Assembly: GCA_035048485.1 (NCBI GenBank)
Contig: CM068582.1
Location: 19,355,570 to 19,419,569 of the forward strand
Origin: Pteria penguin
Lineage: Eukaryota; Mollusca; Bivalvia; Pterioida; Pteriidae
Reading direction: 5' to 3'
DNA length: 64,000 nucleotides
The position numbers and the translations under genes are program-made. Every line of letters starts with the position of its first letter. Position 1 is the first letter of the stretch. This document shows positions 29,771 through 41,307 of this stretch, piece by piece. Below the pieces are notes generated by a model. It made no database searches and was not told the origin of the DNA. It saw only the letters and a list, made by a program, of their open reading frames with translations.

Positions 29771-32050
29771 GTACTATATTTATTACTACACTGTAAGAGT
29801 GTATGTACTATATTTCTTACTACACTGTATGAGTGTATCTACTATATTTATTACTATACTGTACGGGTGTATGTACTATATTTATTACTACACTGTACGA
29901 GTGTATGTACTATATTTATTACTACACTGTATGAGTGTATGTACTATATTTATTACTACACTGTACGAGTGTATGTACTATATTTATTACTACACTGTAC
30001 GAGCTTATGTACTATATTTATTACTACACTGTACGAGTGTATGTACTATATTTATTACTACACTGTATGAGTGTATCTACTATATTTATTACTACACTGT
30101 ATGGGTGTATGTACTATATTTATTACTACACTGTACGAGTGTATGTACTATATTTATTACTACACTGTATGAGTGTATGTACTATATTTATTACTACACT
30201 GTACGAGTGTATGTACTATATTTATTACTACACTGTACGAGTGCATGTACTATATTTATTATTACACTGTACCAGTGTATGTACTATATTTATTACTACA
30301 CTGTACGAGTGTATGTACTATATTTATTACTACACTGTTCCAGTGTATCTACTATATTTATTACTACACTGTATGAGTGTATCTACTATATTTATTACTA
30401 CACTGTATGAGTGTATGTACTATATTTATTACTACACTGTATGAGTGTATCTAATATATTTATTACTACACTGTACGGGTGTATGTACTATATTTATTAA
30501 TACACTGTATGAGTGTATGTACTATATTCATTACTACACTGTACGAGTGTATGTACTATATTTATTAATACACTGTACGAGTGTATGTACTATATTTATT
30601 ACTACACTGTACCAGTGTATCTACTATATTTATTACTACACTGTATGAGTGTATGTACTATATTTATTACTACACTGTATGAGTGTATGTACTATATTTA
30701 TTACTACACTGTATGAGTGTATGTACTATATTTATTACTACACTGTATGAGTGTATCTACTATATTTATTACTACACTGTACGGGTGTATGTACTATATT
30801 TATTACTACACTGTATGAGTGTATGTACTATATTTATTACTACAATGTATGAGTGTATCTAATATATTTATTACTACACTGTACGGGTGTATGTACTATA
30901 TTTATTACTACACTGTATGAGTGTATGTACTATATTTATTACTACACTGTACGAGTGTATGTACTATATTTATTACTACACTGTACGAGTGCATGTACTA
31001 TGTTTATTATTACACTGTATCAGTGTATGTATTATATTTATTACTACACTGTATGAGTGTATGTACTATATTTATTACTACACTGTACCAGTGTATCTAC
31101 TATTTTTATTAATACACTGTATGAGTGTATCTACCATATTTATTACTACACTGTATGAGTGTATGTACTATATTTATTACTACACTGTATGAGTGTATCT
31201 ACTATATTTATTACTACACTGTATGAGTGTATCTACTATATTTATTACTACACTGTATGAGTGTGTCTACTATATTTATTACTACACTGTATGAGTGTAT
31301 GTACTATATTTCTTACTACTCTGTAGGAGTGTATCTACTATATTTATTACTACACTGTACGAGTGTATCTAATGTATTTATTACTACACTGTACGAGTGT
31401 ATCTACTGTATTTATTACTACACTGTACGAGTGTATCTACTGTATTTATTACTACATTGTACGAGTCTATCTACTATATTTATTACTACACTGTATGAGT
31501 GTATGTACTATATTTATTACTACACTGTATGAATGTATGTACTATATTTATTAGTACACGGTACGAGTGTATGTACTATATTTATTACTACACTGTACGA
31601 GCGTATGTACTATATTTATTACTACACTGTACGAGTGTATGAACTATATTTATTACTACACTGTATGAGTGTTTCTACTATATTTATTACTACACTGTAC
31701 GAATGTATGTACTATATTTATTACTACACTGTACGAGTGTATGTACTATATTTATTACTACACTGTATGAGTGTATGTACTATATTTATTACTACACTGT
31801 ACGAGTGTATGTACTATATTTATTGCTACACTGTACGAGCGTATGTACTATATTTATTACTACACTGTACGAGTGTATGTACTATATTTATTACTACACT
31901 GTATGAGTGTATCTACTATATTTATTACTACACTGTACGGGTGTATGTACTATATTTATTACTACACTGTACGAGTGTATGTACTATATTTATTACTACA
32001 CTGTATGAGTGTATGTACTATATTTATTACTACACTGTACGAGTGTATGT
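29771..32050 (+). repeat. Satellite duplication, copy 2, with a two-unit deletion
   Basis: Partner of 27425-29770. Near 31200 the offset falls from 2346 to 2278, a loss of 68 bp (exactly two units) relative to copy 1. Confidence 0.78.
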
Positions 32051-34387
32051 ACTATATTTATTACTACACTGTACGAGTGCATGTACTATATTTATTATTA
32101 CACTGTACCAGTGTATGTACTATATTTATTACTACACTGTACGAGTGTATGTACTATATTTATTACTACACTGTTCCAGTGTATCTACTATATTTATTAC
32201 TACACTGTATGAGTGTATCTACTATATTTATTACTACACTGTATGAGTGTATGTACTATATTTATTACTACACTGTATGAGTGTATCTAATATATTTATT
32301 ACTACACTGTACGGGTGTATGTACTATATTTATTGCTACACTGTATGAGTGTATGTACTATATTTATTACTACACTGTACGAGTGTATGTACTATATTTA
32401 TTAATACACTGTACGAGTGTATGTACTATATTTATTACTACACTGTACGAGCGTATGTACTATATTTATTACTACACTGTACGGGTGTATGTACTATATT
32501 TATTACTACACTGTACGAGTGTATGTGCTATATTTATTACTACACTGTATGAGTGTATGTACTATATTTATTACTACACTGTACGAGTGTATGTACTATA
32601 TTTATTACTACACTGTACAAGTGCATGTACTATATTTATTATTACACCGTACCAGTGTATGTACTATATTTATTACTACACGTACCAGTGCATGTACTAT
32701 ATTTATTACTACACTGTACGAGTGTATGTACTATATTTATTACTACACTGTACCAGTGTATCTACTATATTTATTACTACACTGTATGAGTGTATCTACT
32801 ATATTTATTACTACACTGTATGAGTGTATGTACTATATTTATTACTACACTGTATGAGTGTATCTAATATATTTATTACTACACTGTACGGGTGTATGTA
32901 CTATATTTATTGCTACACTGTATGAGTGTATGTACTATATTTATTACTACACTGTACGAGTGTATGTACTATATTTATTACTACACTGTATGAGTGTATC
33001 TACTATATTTATTACTACACTGTATGAGTGTATCTACTATATTTATTACTACACTGTACGAGTGTATGTACTATATTTATTACTACACTGTACGAGTGTA
33101 TCTACTATATTTATTACTACACTGTATGAGTGTATGTACTATATTTATTACTACACTGTACGAGTGTATCTACTATATTTATTACTACACTGTACGAGTG
33201 TATCTACTATATTTATTACTACACTGTATGAGTGTATGTACTATATTTATTACTACACTGTACGAGTGTATGTACTATATTTATTACTACACTGTACGAG
33301 TGTATCTACTGTATTTATTACTACACTGTACGACTGTATGTACTATATTTATTACTACACTGTACGACTGTATGTACTATATTTATTACTACATTGTATG
33401 AGTGTATGTACTATATTTATTACTACACTGTATGAGTGTATCTACTATATTTATTACTACACTGTATGAGTGTATCTACTATATTTATTACTACACTGTA
33501 CGAGTGTATCTACTATATTTATTACTACACTGTACGAGTGTATCTACTGTATTTATTACTACACTGTATGAGTGTATGTACTATATTTATTACTACACTG
33601 TATGAGTGTATCTACTATATTTATTACTACACTGTATGAGTGTGTCTACTATATTTATTACTACACTGTATGAGTGTGTCTACTATATTTATTACTACAC
33701 TGTATGAGTGTGTCTACTATATTTATTACTACACTGTATGAGTGTATGTACTATATTTATTACTACACTGTATGAGTGTGTCTAATATATTTATTACTAC
33801 ACTGTATGAGTGTGTCTACTATATTTATTACTACACTGTATGAGTGTGTCTACTGTATTTATTCCTACATTGTATGAGTGTATCTACTATATTTATTGCT
33901 ACACTGTATGAGTGTATCTAATATATTTATTACTACACTGTACCAGTGTATGTACTATATTTATTACTACACTGTACGAGTGTATGTACTATATTTATTA
34001 CTACACTGTACGAGTGTATGTACTATATTTATTACTACACTGTACGAGTGTATCTACTATATTTATTACTACACTGTATGAGTGTATGTACTATATTTAT
34101 TACTACACTGTATGAGTGTATGTACTATATTTATTACTACACTGTACGAGTGTATGTACTATATTTATTACTACACTGTACCAGTGTATCTACTATATTT
34201 ATTACTACACTGTATGAGTGTATCTACTATATTTATTACTACACTGTATGAGTGTATGTACTATATTTATTACTACACTGTATGAGTGTATCTAATATAT
34301 TTATTACTACACTGTACAGGTGTATGTACTATATTTATTACTACACTGTATGAGTGTATCTACTATATTTATTACTACACTGTATGA

Positions 34388-35450
34388 GTGTATCTACTAT
34401 ATTTATTACTACACTGTATGAGTGTGTCTACTATATTTATTACTACACTGTATGAGTGTATGTACTATATTTGTTACTACTCTGTAGGAGTGTATCTACT
34501 ATATTTATTACTACACTGTACGAGTGTATCTACTGTATTTATTACTACACTGTACGAGTGTATCTACTGTATTTATTACTACACTGTACGAGTGTATCTA
34601 CTGTATTTATTACTACATTGTACGAGTCTATCTACTGTATTTATTACTACACTGTATGAGTGTATCTACTATATTTATTACTACACTGTATGAGTGTATC
34701 TACTATATTTATTACTACACTGTACGAGTGTATCTACTATATTTATTACTACACTGTATGAGTGTATCTACTATATTTATTATTACACTGTATGAGTGTA
34801 TCTACTATATCTATTACTACACTGTACCAATGTATGTACTATATTTATTACTACACTGTACGAGTGTATCTACTATATTTATTACTACACTGTACCAGTG
34901 TATCTACTATATTTATTACTACACTGTATGAGTGTATGTACTGTATTTATTATTACACTGTATGAGTGTATGTACTATATTTATTACTACACTGTACCAG
35001 TGTATCTACTAAATTTATTGCTACACTGTATGAGTGTATCTACTATATTTATTACTACACTGTATGAGTGTATCTACTATATTTATTACTACACTGTATG
35101 AGTGTATCTACTACATTTATTACTACACTGTATGAGTGTGTCTACTATATTTATTACTACACTGTATGAGTGTATGTACTATATTTGTTACTACTCTGTA
35201 GGAGTGTATCTACTATATTTATTACTACACTGTACGAGTGTATCTACTGTATTTATTACTACACTGTACGAGTGTATCTACTGTATTTATTACTACACTG
35301 TACGAGTGTATCTACTGTATTTATTACTACATTGTACGAGTCTATCTACTGTATTTATTACTACACTGTACGAGTGTATCTACTGTATTTATTACTACAT
35401 TGTACGAGTCTATCTACTGTATTTATTACTACACTGTATGAGTGTATCTA
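34388..35450 (+). repeat. Satellite 714-bp tandem duplication (21 units)
   Basis: A distinctive run with TTTGTTACTACTCTGTAGGAG near 34470 recurs near 35184 at an offset of 714 bases. Confidence 0.7.
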
Positions 35451-37299
35451 CTATATTTATTACTACACTGTATGAGTGTATCTACTATATTTATTATTAC
35501 ACTGTATGAGTGTATCTACTATATCTATTACTACACTGTACCAGTGTATGTACTATATTTATTACTACACTGTACGAGTGTATCTACTATATTTATTACT
35601 ACACTGTACCAGTGTATCTACTATATTTATTACTACACTGTACGAGTGTATCTACTATATTTATTACTACACTGTACGAGTGTATCTACTATATTTATTA
35701 CTACACTGTACCAGTGTATCTACTATATTTATTACTACACTGTACGAGTGTATCTACTATATTTATTACTACACTGTACGAGCGTATGTACTATATTTAT
35801 TACTACACTGTACGAGTCTATCTACTGTATTTATTACTACACTGTACGAGTGTATCTACTATAATTATTACTACACTGTATGAGTGTATCTACTATATTT
35901 ATTACTACACTGTATGAGTGTATCTACTATATCTATTAGTACACTGTACCAGTGTATGTACTATATTTAATACTACACTGTACGAGTGTATCTACTATAT
36001 TTATTACTACACTGTACCAGTGTATCTACTATATTTATTACTACACTGTATGAGTGTATGTACTGTATTTATTATTACACTGTATGAGTGTATGTACTAT
36101 ATTTATTACTACACTGTACCAGTGTATCTACTATATTTATTGCTACACTGTATGAGTGTATGTACTATATTTATTACTACACTGTATGAGTGTATCTACT
36201 ATATTTATTACTACACTGTACGAGTGTATGTACTATATTTATTACTACACTGTACGAGTGTATCTTCTATATTTATTACTACACTGTATGAGTGTATGTA
36301 CTGTATTTATTACTACACTGTACGAGTCTATCTACTATATTTATTACTACACTGTACGAGTGTATGTACTATATTTATTACTACACTGTATGAGTGTATC
36401 TACTATATTTATTACTAAACTGTAGGAGTGTATGTACTATATTTATTACTACACTGTACGAGTGTATCTACTATATTTACTACTAGACTGTACCAGTGTA
36501 TCTACGATATTTATTTCTACACTGTATGAGTGTATGTTCTGTATTTATTATTACACTGTATGAGTGTATGTACTATATTTATTACTACACTGTACCAGTG
36601 TATCTACTATATTTATTGCTACACTGTATGAGTGTATCTACTATATTTATTACTACACTGTATGAGTGTATCTACTATATTTATTACTACACTGTACGAG
36701 TGTATGTACTATATTTATTACTACACTGTACGAGTGTATCTACTATATTTATTACTACACTGTATGAGTGTATGGACTGTATTTATTACTACACTGTACG
36801 AGTCTATCTACTATATTTATTACTACACTGTACGAGTGTATTTACTATATTTATTACTACACTGTATGAGTGTATGTACTATATTTATTACTACACTGTA
36901 CGAGTGTATGTACTGAATTTATTACTACACTGTACGAGTCTACTGTATTTATTACTACACTGTACGACTGTATGTGCTATATTTATTACTACACTGTACG
37001 ACTGTATGTACTATATTTATTACTACATTGTATGAGTGTATGTACTATATTTATTACTACACTGTATGAGTGTATGTACTATATTTATTACTACACTGTA
37101 TGAGTGTATCTACTATATTTATTACTACACTGTACGAGTGTATCTACTATATTTATTACTACACTGTACGAGTGTATCTACTGTATTCATTACTACACTG
37201 TACGAGTCTATCTACTATATTTATTACTACACTGTGCGAGTGTATCTACTATATTTATTACTACACTGTACGAGTGTATGTACTATATTTATTACTACA

Positions 37300-37580
37300 C
37301 TATGTGAATGTTTCTACAGTATGTATTTCAATACAGTATGAATGTATCTATATGTTTTTCTACACTGTATTAAGGTATTTGCTAAGTATATATACTAATC
37401 ACCTCGCAATATGGGCTTTTCTCCTCTATTAATCACTACACTACAGTGGCATATCTAGTGTATTTACTATGATCATTATTACACTGTATAAACGTAACAA
37501 CTATATTGTTTACTACACGGTATAAATGTACTTTATTTACTAGTACCATGTATTAGCGTTTCTTCTTTGACATATATATC
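37300..37580 (+). repeat. Decayed right edge of the 34-bp satellite
   Basis: Units become irregular (CACTATGTGAATGTTTCTAC, ACACTGTATAAACGTAAC, CACGGTATAAATGT) and fade out near 37580, mirroring the left edge. Confidence 0.75.
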
Positions 37581-38086
37581 ACAGAGTGTTGTCGATTCCC
37601 AGATCATGATAAATGTTTAAGACGTCATTTACCGTCTACTTCCATATCGCATTGTTACTTTAAAAATTGTTGAAAGCGATGCTTCACTCTTCCAATATAG
37701 TAATTGTTATAATTGGCGGATTAAAAAAAAAAGGAAAGGGTGGGGTAGGGGGTAGATTCTTAATTATAGGTGGTACAGTTCATGTTATGTAGTACACAAT
37801 GATTGAAAAAAACAGTCATTCACAATTTGTGCATATTGAATATCATAAATAGCTCTTAAACCGTTTACAAGAAAAGTTCACTGGAATTTACTTTACTACG
37901 CAAATATATATGTTTGATTTGTTGTCCGAAATTTTTTGTAAGGGCTATTATATTTGTAAGGGCTATTATATTTGTTTCTGTACTGTTCATGAGGATTATT
38001 TTCAATTAGAAAAATGGATCTTAACACGCCACATTAGGGTAACTTTGAAACATTCGTCATCTCAAAACTGACCCTAGTAGGACCCT
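37581..38086. other. Intron, no recognised feature
   Basis: Low-complexity AT-rich intron with an A-run and a purine-rich patch near 37721-37752. No gene, RNA or transposon end is recognised. Confidence 0.5.
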
Positions 38087-38100
38087 TAATAATAATAATG

Positions 38101-38140
<40 letters not shown>

Positions 38141-38166
38141 TAATAACAATAATAATAGTAATAATG

Positions 38167-38213
<47 letters not shown>
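38087..38213 (+). repeat. (AAT)n microsatellite
   Basis: About 125 bp of AAT trinucleotides with scattered GAT and AAC interruptions, ending about 100 bases before the splice acceptor of exon B. The Ile-rich reading frame across it is an artefact. Confidence 0.95.
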
Positions 38214-38310
38214 TGATGTTTATGATTATGTAATACCTACTTTTATTTTTGTTTTTGATTTTGCTTTATCCTCAATTGTACAGTTGAATTAATGTCGAAC
38301 ATTTATGTAG

Positions 38311-38521
38311 GTCATACCTTCTCGTGGGGCTATGGACATCCGGAGCTATTGACACAGTGTTATGACCGCAATCGGAAAGTTGTTCCTGGAATGCTGGGTC
38401 CGATGAATCCCTGTCAGAATTACACATACACATTCTTGACCAAACTGTACAGAGAAATCATGCAAGTTTTCCCGTCCGATGTTCTGCATTTTGGAGGCGA
38501 TGAAGTTCCCACAGATTGTTG
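38311..38521 (+). CDS. GH20 beta-N-acetylhexosaminidase, internal exon B (catalytic Asp-Glu pair)
   Basis: This is the catalytic exon. After completing the split Gly it reads HTFSWGYGHPELLTQCY and continues through a GPMNP segment to VLHFGGDEVPTDC. GGDEV is the GH20 signature: the Asp orients the substrate N-acetyl group and the Glu is the general acid/base. NYT in the QNYTYTFL stretch is an N-glycosylation sequon at a position also glycosylated in the human alpha subunit. The acceptor is ...tttatgtag before 38311. The donor is G|GTAAGG, and the conserved Trp after Cys is split TG|G (phase 2). An ATG at 38292 lies in the intron upstream and is not the start. The preceding intron is 37.9 kb long. 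Frame, motifs and splice sites all agree. Confidence 0.95.
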
Positions 38522-38957
38522 GTAAGGTCATTATGTAAAATCATGAGTTCCATAGTCATGTGACACCAGTTACTTTCGTATTTTACTTGTACGTTGATAG
38601 TGTAGTTTATTAACCATTCTTGTATATATATCCAATACGTCTTCAACAAGCACATTTATTTGCTTTTACTGATTTCATTTTGATATATGTCCGATTTAGA
38701 CTGAACGTGTTACGATATGGTAATCTCCGTCTCTCAGTCCCCTTGTCTGGGTCAGATGTCCTTATAATGTTGTACAAATGAAGTTCTGATGCATCAATAC
38801 TCGGGTCAAAACTTAAAAGTCAAGGACATTTTTGGTTGTTAGGTGGATCGTTGTTTTACGTCGATTTCAAAAATTTTCACTTACATCCCTAGATGAAAGT
38901 AGGAGGTAACCAACCTCTTTGAAATAATCACACACAATCTGTTCAAGTTCTTTATTC

Positions 38958-39183
38958 TTTATGACATACGACACATCAAGTGAACACAAAGTACATATAT
39001 AAATATATAATGAATGTCAACGATTCAAACAATAGCTGGAGAGAGAGAGCATATAACATTAATTCAAAATATAAGAAAACAATTTATGACAAAAGACACA
39101 TCAGATAGATTATAAAGTGCATAGGACGTATAATATATAATTAATATCCATTCAAACAATCGATGGAGAGTGAGCATATGACA
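38958..39183. repeat. Two diverged tandem copies of an unidentified segment of about 125 bp
   Basis: The segment with TATGACATACGACACATCA, then ATTCAAACAATAGCTGGAGAG, recurs as TATGACAAAAGACACATCA and ATTCAAACAATCGATGGAGAG. It may be the 3' non-coding part of the possible LINE relic that follows on the minus strand. Confidence 0.5.
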
Positions 39184-39210
39184 TGTTGTGTATAATATTA
39201 TGACAATATA

Positions 39211-39438
39211 TTAATATCTATAATCATTTCTCCTTTTAGTTACCACATGTAAAATTTTAACTAGATTAACGAGCTCTTTGACATTTTGAGCACTTAATAA
39301 TTGTACTAATTTCCAAACACTGGTATGGAAAGCCGGTGCGGAATACCTGAAGGGACATACCATATGGCATGTTTGCTGAGTATTATTTAATACCTGAGTG
39401 GATATGCTACAGGTATTTACCCATTGCTTATTGCCCAT
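39211..39438 (-). pseudogene. Possible LINE C-terminal relic (weak)
   Basis: A 75-residue minus frame contains HMVCPFRYSAPAFHTSVW and then LLSAQNVKELVNLVKIL. The layout (His, Cys-Pro, then a Leu-rich helix) is reminiscent of the C-terminal tail of non-LTR reverse transcriptases. No catalytic motif is present, so this is only a suggestion. Confidence 0.25.
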
Positions 39439-39501
39439 TGCTTATTGCTATTCCATTTATGAAGCTGGTTTTTCTTTATATTCCTTTGTTGACTTCCATC
39501 C

Positions 39502-39600
39502 ACGCACGCGCAACCTGCCGTGCTCAATAAAGATGGAGAGGTGCGGGAATTCAAACTGTGGGTAAGAACTGCCCCTCTTTCGACATTTTCCCCTTAGGCA
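39502..39600 (+). pseudogene. Zinc-ribbon-like exon relic, + copy
   Basis: From ATG at 39533 the frame reads MERCGNSNCG and then meets TAA before ELPL. The minus-strand copy at 40400-40516 is open at that point and adds FCPYCG. Together they suggest a short zinc ribbon (C-x4-C then C-x2-C). Similarity to the inverted copy covers about 39502-39588. It probably came from an unrelated gene or a mobile element carrying this exon; the function is unknown. Confidence 0.4.
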
Positions 39601-40250
39601 TGGTCCATTTGATATTCTGAAAGGGGAAGGGGGGCTTTGGGTTTTTCTGGAAAAAATCCTTGCGCGGAATATTGGTTAAAAAAATTAATAAATTGGCTCA
39701 AGATTTAAGTCGTGAAACCTTTCAATAGCAGATACAGGTTTTTATTATATATTAAATTCTATTTTAATATGTACTTTGTGTAAATAATATTCTCAAATCT
39801 AAATCTACGATCATCTCACTGCTGTCAAAATAGCCAATTTCAAGTAACGAGGTGGACAGGGAGACCTGGCGCACGGAAGGAGTAACATTCCCTGCTCCTT
39901 TTGCCCAATCCACCTTAAAATCAAAGTATTCAAAGTCATTAAACTAGTATTCTAAAACTGTTTTATTTGAAGAACAAAATGCTAAATACTTTTTAGGATA
40001 TATATAGAACAAAAAAAAAGTAAAAAAAAAAAGTAATGACAATGTGGCAATGGAATTTTTATATCGCCTGCGCTCTTATACTTTGCTGTATAAATGAATA
40101 TACGGTAAAGGGATCACTTTGTCAGGCGTCTGTCTGTCCGGTGGTCACACTTTAGTGTAGTCATAGTTCTTTACAATCAAAGCTATTACAGGCCACATTT
40201 GTGTTTTACCCGAACACTCTGGTTAGTCAACGTTAAAATGAAAAAAAAAG

Positions 40251-40330
40251 ATGTCCGGACTGTCCCAACTGTGGTTCAGTTGTTGAATCCTCTGCAAAGC
40301 TACGGAAAAGCAAGTCTGAGGGAATTACGA
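40251..40330 (+). pseudogene. Second zinc-ribbon-like relic
   Basis: A + frame here reads CPDCPNCGSVVESSAKLR. The CxxCxxCG spacing resembles half of a double zinc ribbon. It lies between the two inverted zinc-ribbon relics, with a run of A residues just before it. Short and without a start, so low confidence. Confidence 0.3.
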
Positions 40331-40399
40331 ATACGATTTTGCAGCTTGCAATAAACAATGAGCAAAACGCAAATACATGTAGTATTAAGCAATAAGCAT

Positions 40400-40516
40400 T
40401 TAGCACAAAACACCTGGTATTAAGAAATTAGCAATAATTTTATTGCCACAATAAGGGCAGAATTTCGAAAGAGGGGGCAGTTCTCTCCCACAATTTGAAT
40501 TCCCGCTCCTCTCCAT
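40400..40516 (-). pseudogene. Zinc-ribbon-like exon relic, minus copy
   Basis: From ATG at 40516 the frame reads MERSGNSNCGRELPPLSKFC and then PYCGNKI, ending at 40400. It is the inverted counterpart of 39533 onward; the first Cys is Ser here while it is kept in the + copy. No complete gene surrounds it. Confidence 0.4.
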
Positions 40517-40698
40517 CTTTATTAAGTGCGGCAGATAGCGCGTGCTTGAACAGTACAATATAAAAAATAAACCAGTGTCGGAAGTGCAGTGAGCAATATG
40601 CAATGAACATTTAGCATGTTCCTACTAATGTGAACGCTTGTGGTGCTAAAAGATAAACTGGAATTTAACGTTGTGTTCAGTATGTCCAAAACAACGAA

Positions 40699-40790
40699 AC
40701 ACTTCCTAACGCGGCTTCTGATTGGTCGAAAGGAACTTTCGAGATTTATCATGCTGCGAACGACCATTCAGAAGCCGCGTTAGGAAGTGT
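40699..40790. repeat. Perfect 23-bp inverted repeat (hairpin, possible MITE)
   Basis: The arm at 40699-40721, starting ACACTTCCTAACGCGG, is exactly complementary to 40768-40790, with a 46-bp loop. No clear target-site duplication was found. Confidence 0.8.
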
Positions 40791-41300
40791 ACTTGTCGAA
40801 GTTTAAATGGCATCTGGGTTGGGGTCACGGAGGATAGAAAGCAAACGAAGGTAAAATGAGGCGATAGGAGGGATAATTTGACATATCAACTGTAGTGATT
40901 TATTTACTTTTGTTTATTGTACATCCCCAGAGACTGGTTTAAAAGGGAAAGCGGCGAGAGGTCGCTTAACATCATAACGATGGGTCTGATCTGATAAACT
41001 TCTCGGTTTCCGACTAAAATTTTTCGAGCAATTTTTCTGCTTTTATTTGATACTTCGTTTGAGACGAATAGTAAATAAATAAAAGAAGTTCTAAGACCCA
41101 GATGGAAGGAGATGATTTTGGTAAATTGCAAGTTCTCACTATTCTTATTATATTGGTATAATTGAATGGGAGAGGGACTAACGAGCCGAAAGCCATGTGC
41201 TTAGAGACTTGGTAAATTTATGGAGACCGATGAGAGACATTTGTTGCTCCAGCAATACTCATTACGCTTATTTCTTTGTTTGTATGTATGTTTCTTTGTT
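40791..41300. other. Intron, no recognised feature
   Basis: No gene or repeat family recognised. Overlapping short frames on the minus strand show no domain. Confidence 0.45.
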
Positions 41301-41307
41301 TTTATGT

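Larger units (their letters stand above)
4866..37299 (+). repeat. Giant 34-bp satellite array (about 32.4 kb, roughly 950 units) inside a hexosaminidase intron
   Basis: The unit is 34 bp (about 26% GC) with key segments CACTGTAYGAGTGTAT and TATTTATTACTA. Two positions vary systematically. TAYGAG appears as TATGAG, TACGAG or TACCAG, and the next segment reads TGTATCTACT or TGTATGTACT. Occasional units are 32 or 36 bp. Because 34 is not a multiple of three, all three + frames read the same 34-codon cycle. The only recurrent stop is the TGA in TATGAG, which yields Tyr-rich frames of up to about 305 codons, mostly opening with a GTG just after a TGA. These are by-products, not genes. Minus-strand frames are full of stops. 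The array lies wholly between exons A and B. It contains no recognisable gene, promoter or insertion. Confidence 0.97.

Noticed and set aside
4866..37299. CRISPR-like array
   Set aside because: Units are contiguous without spacers, and the surrounding DNA is plainly animal.
5251..37432. More than a hundred overlapping + strand reading frames encoding YYIYYYTV-type repeats
   Set aside because: They are forced by the 34-bp satellite, appear in all three frames, mostly begin at GTG directly after a TGA, and lie in an intron of a well-supported gene. No domain or splice evidence exists.
38098..38292. Ile-rich 64-residue frame
   Set aside because: It is the translated (AAT)n microsatellite upstream of exon B.
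38292..38310. ATG at 38292 as the start of the hexosaminidase
   Set aside because: The AG acceptor at 38309-38310 gives exact frame continuity with the exon at 341-446, so this ATG is intronic.
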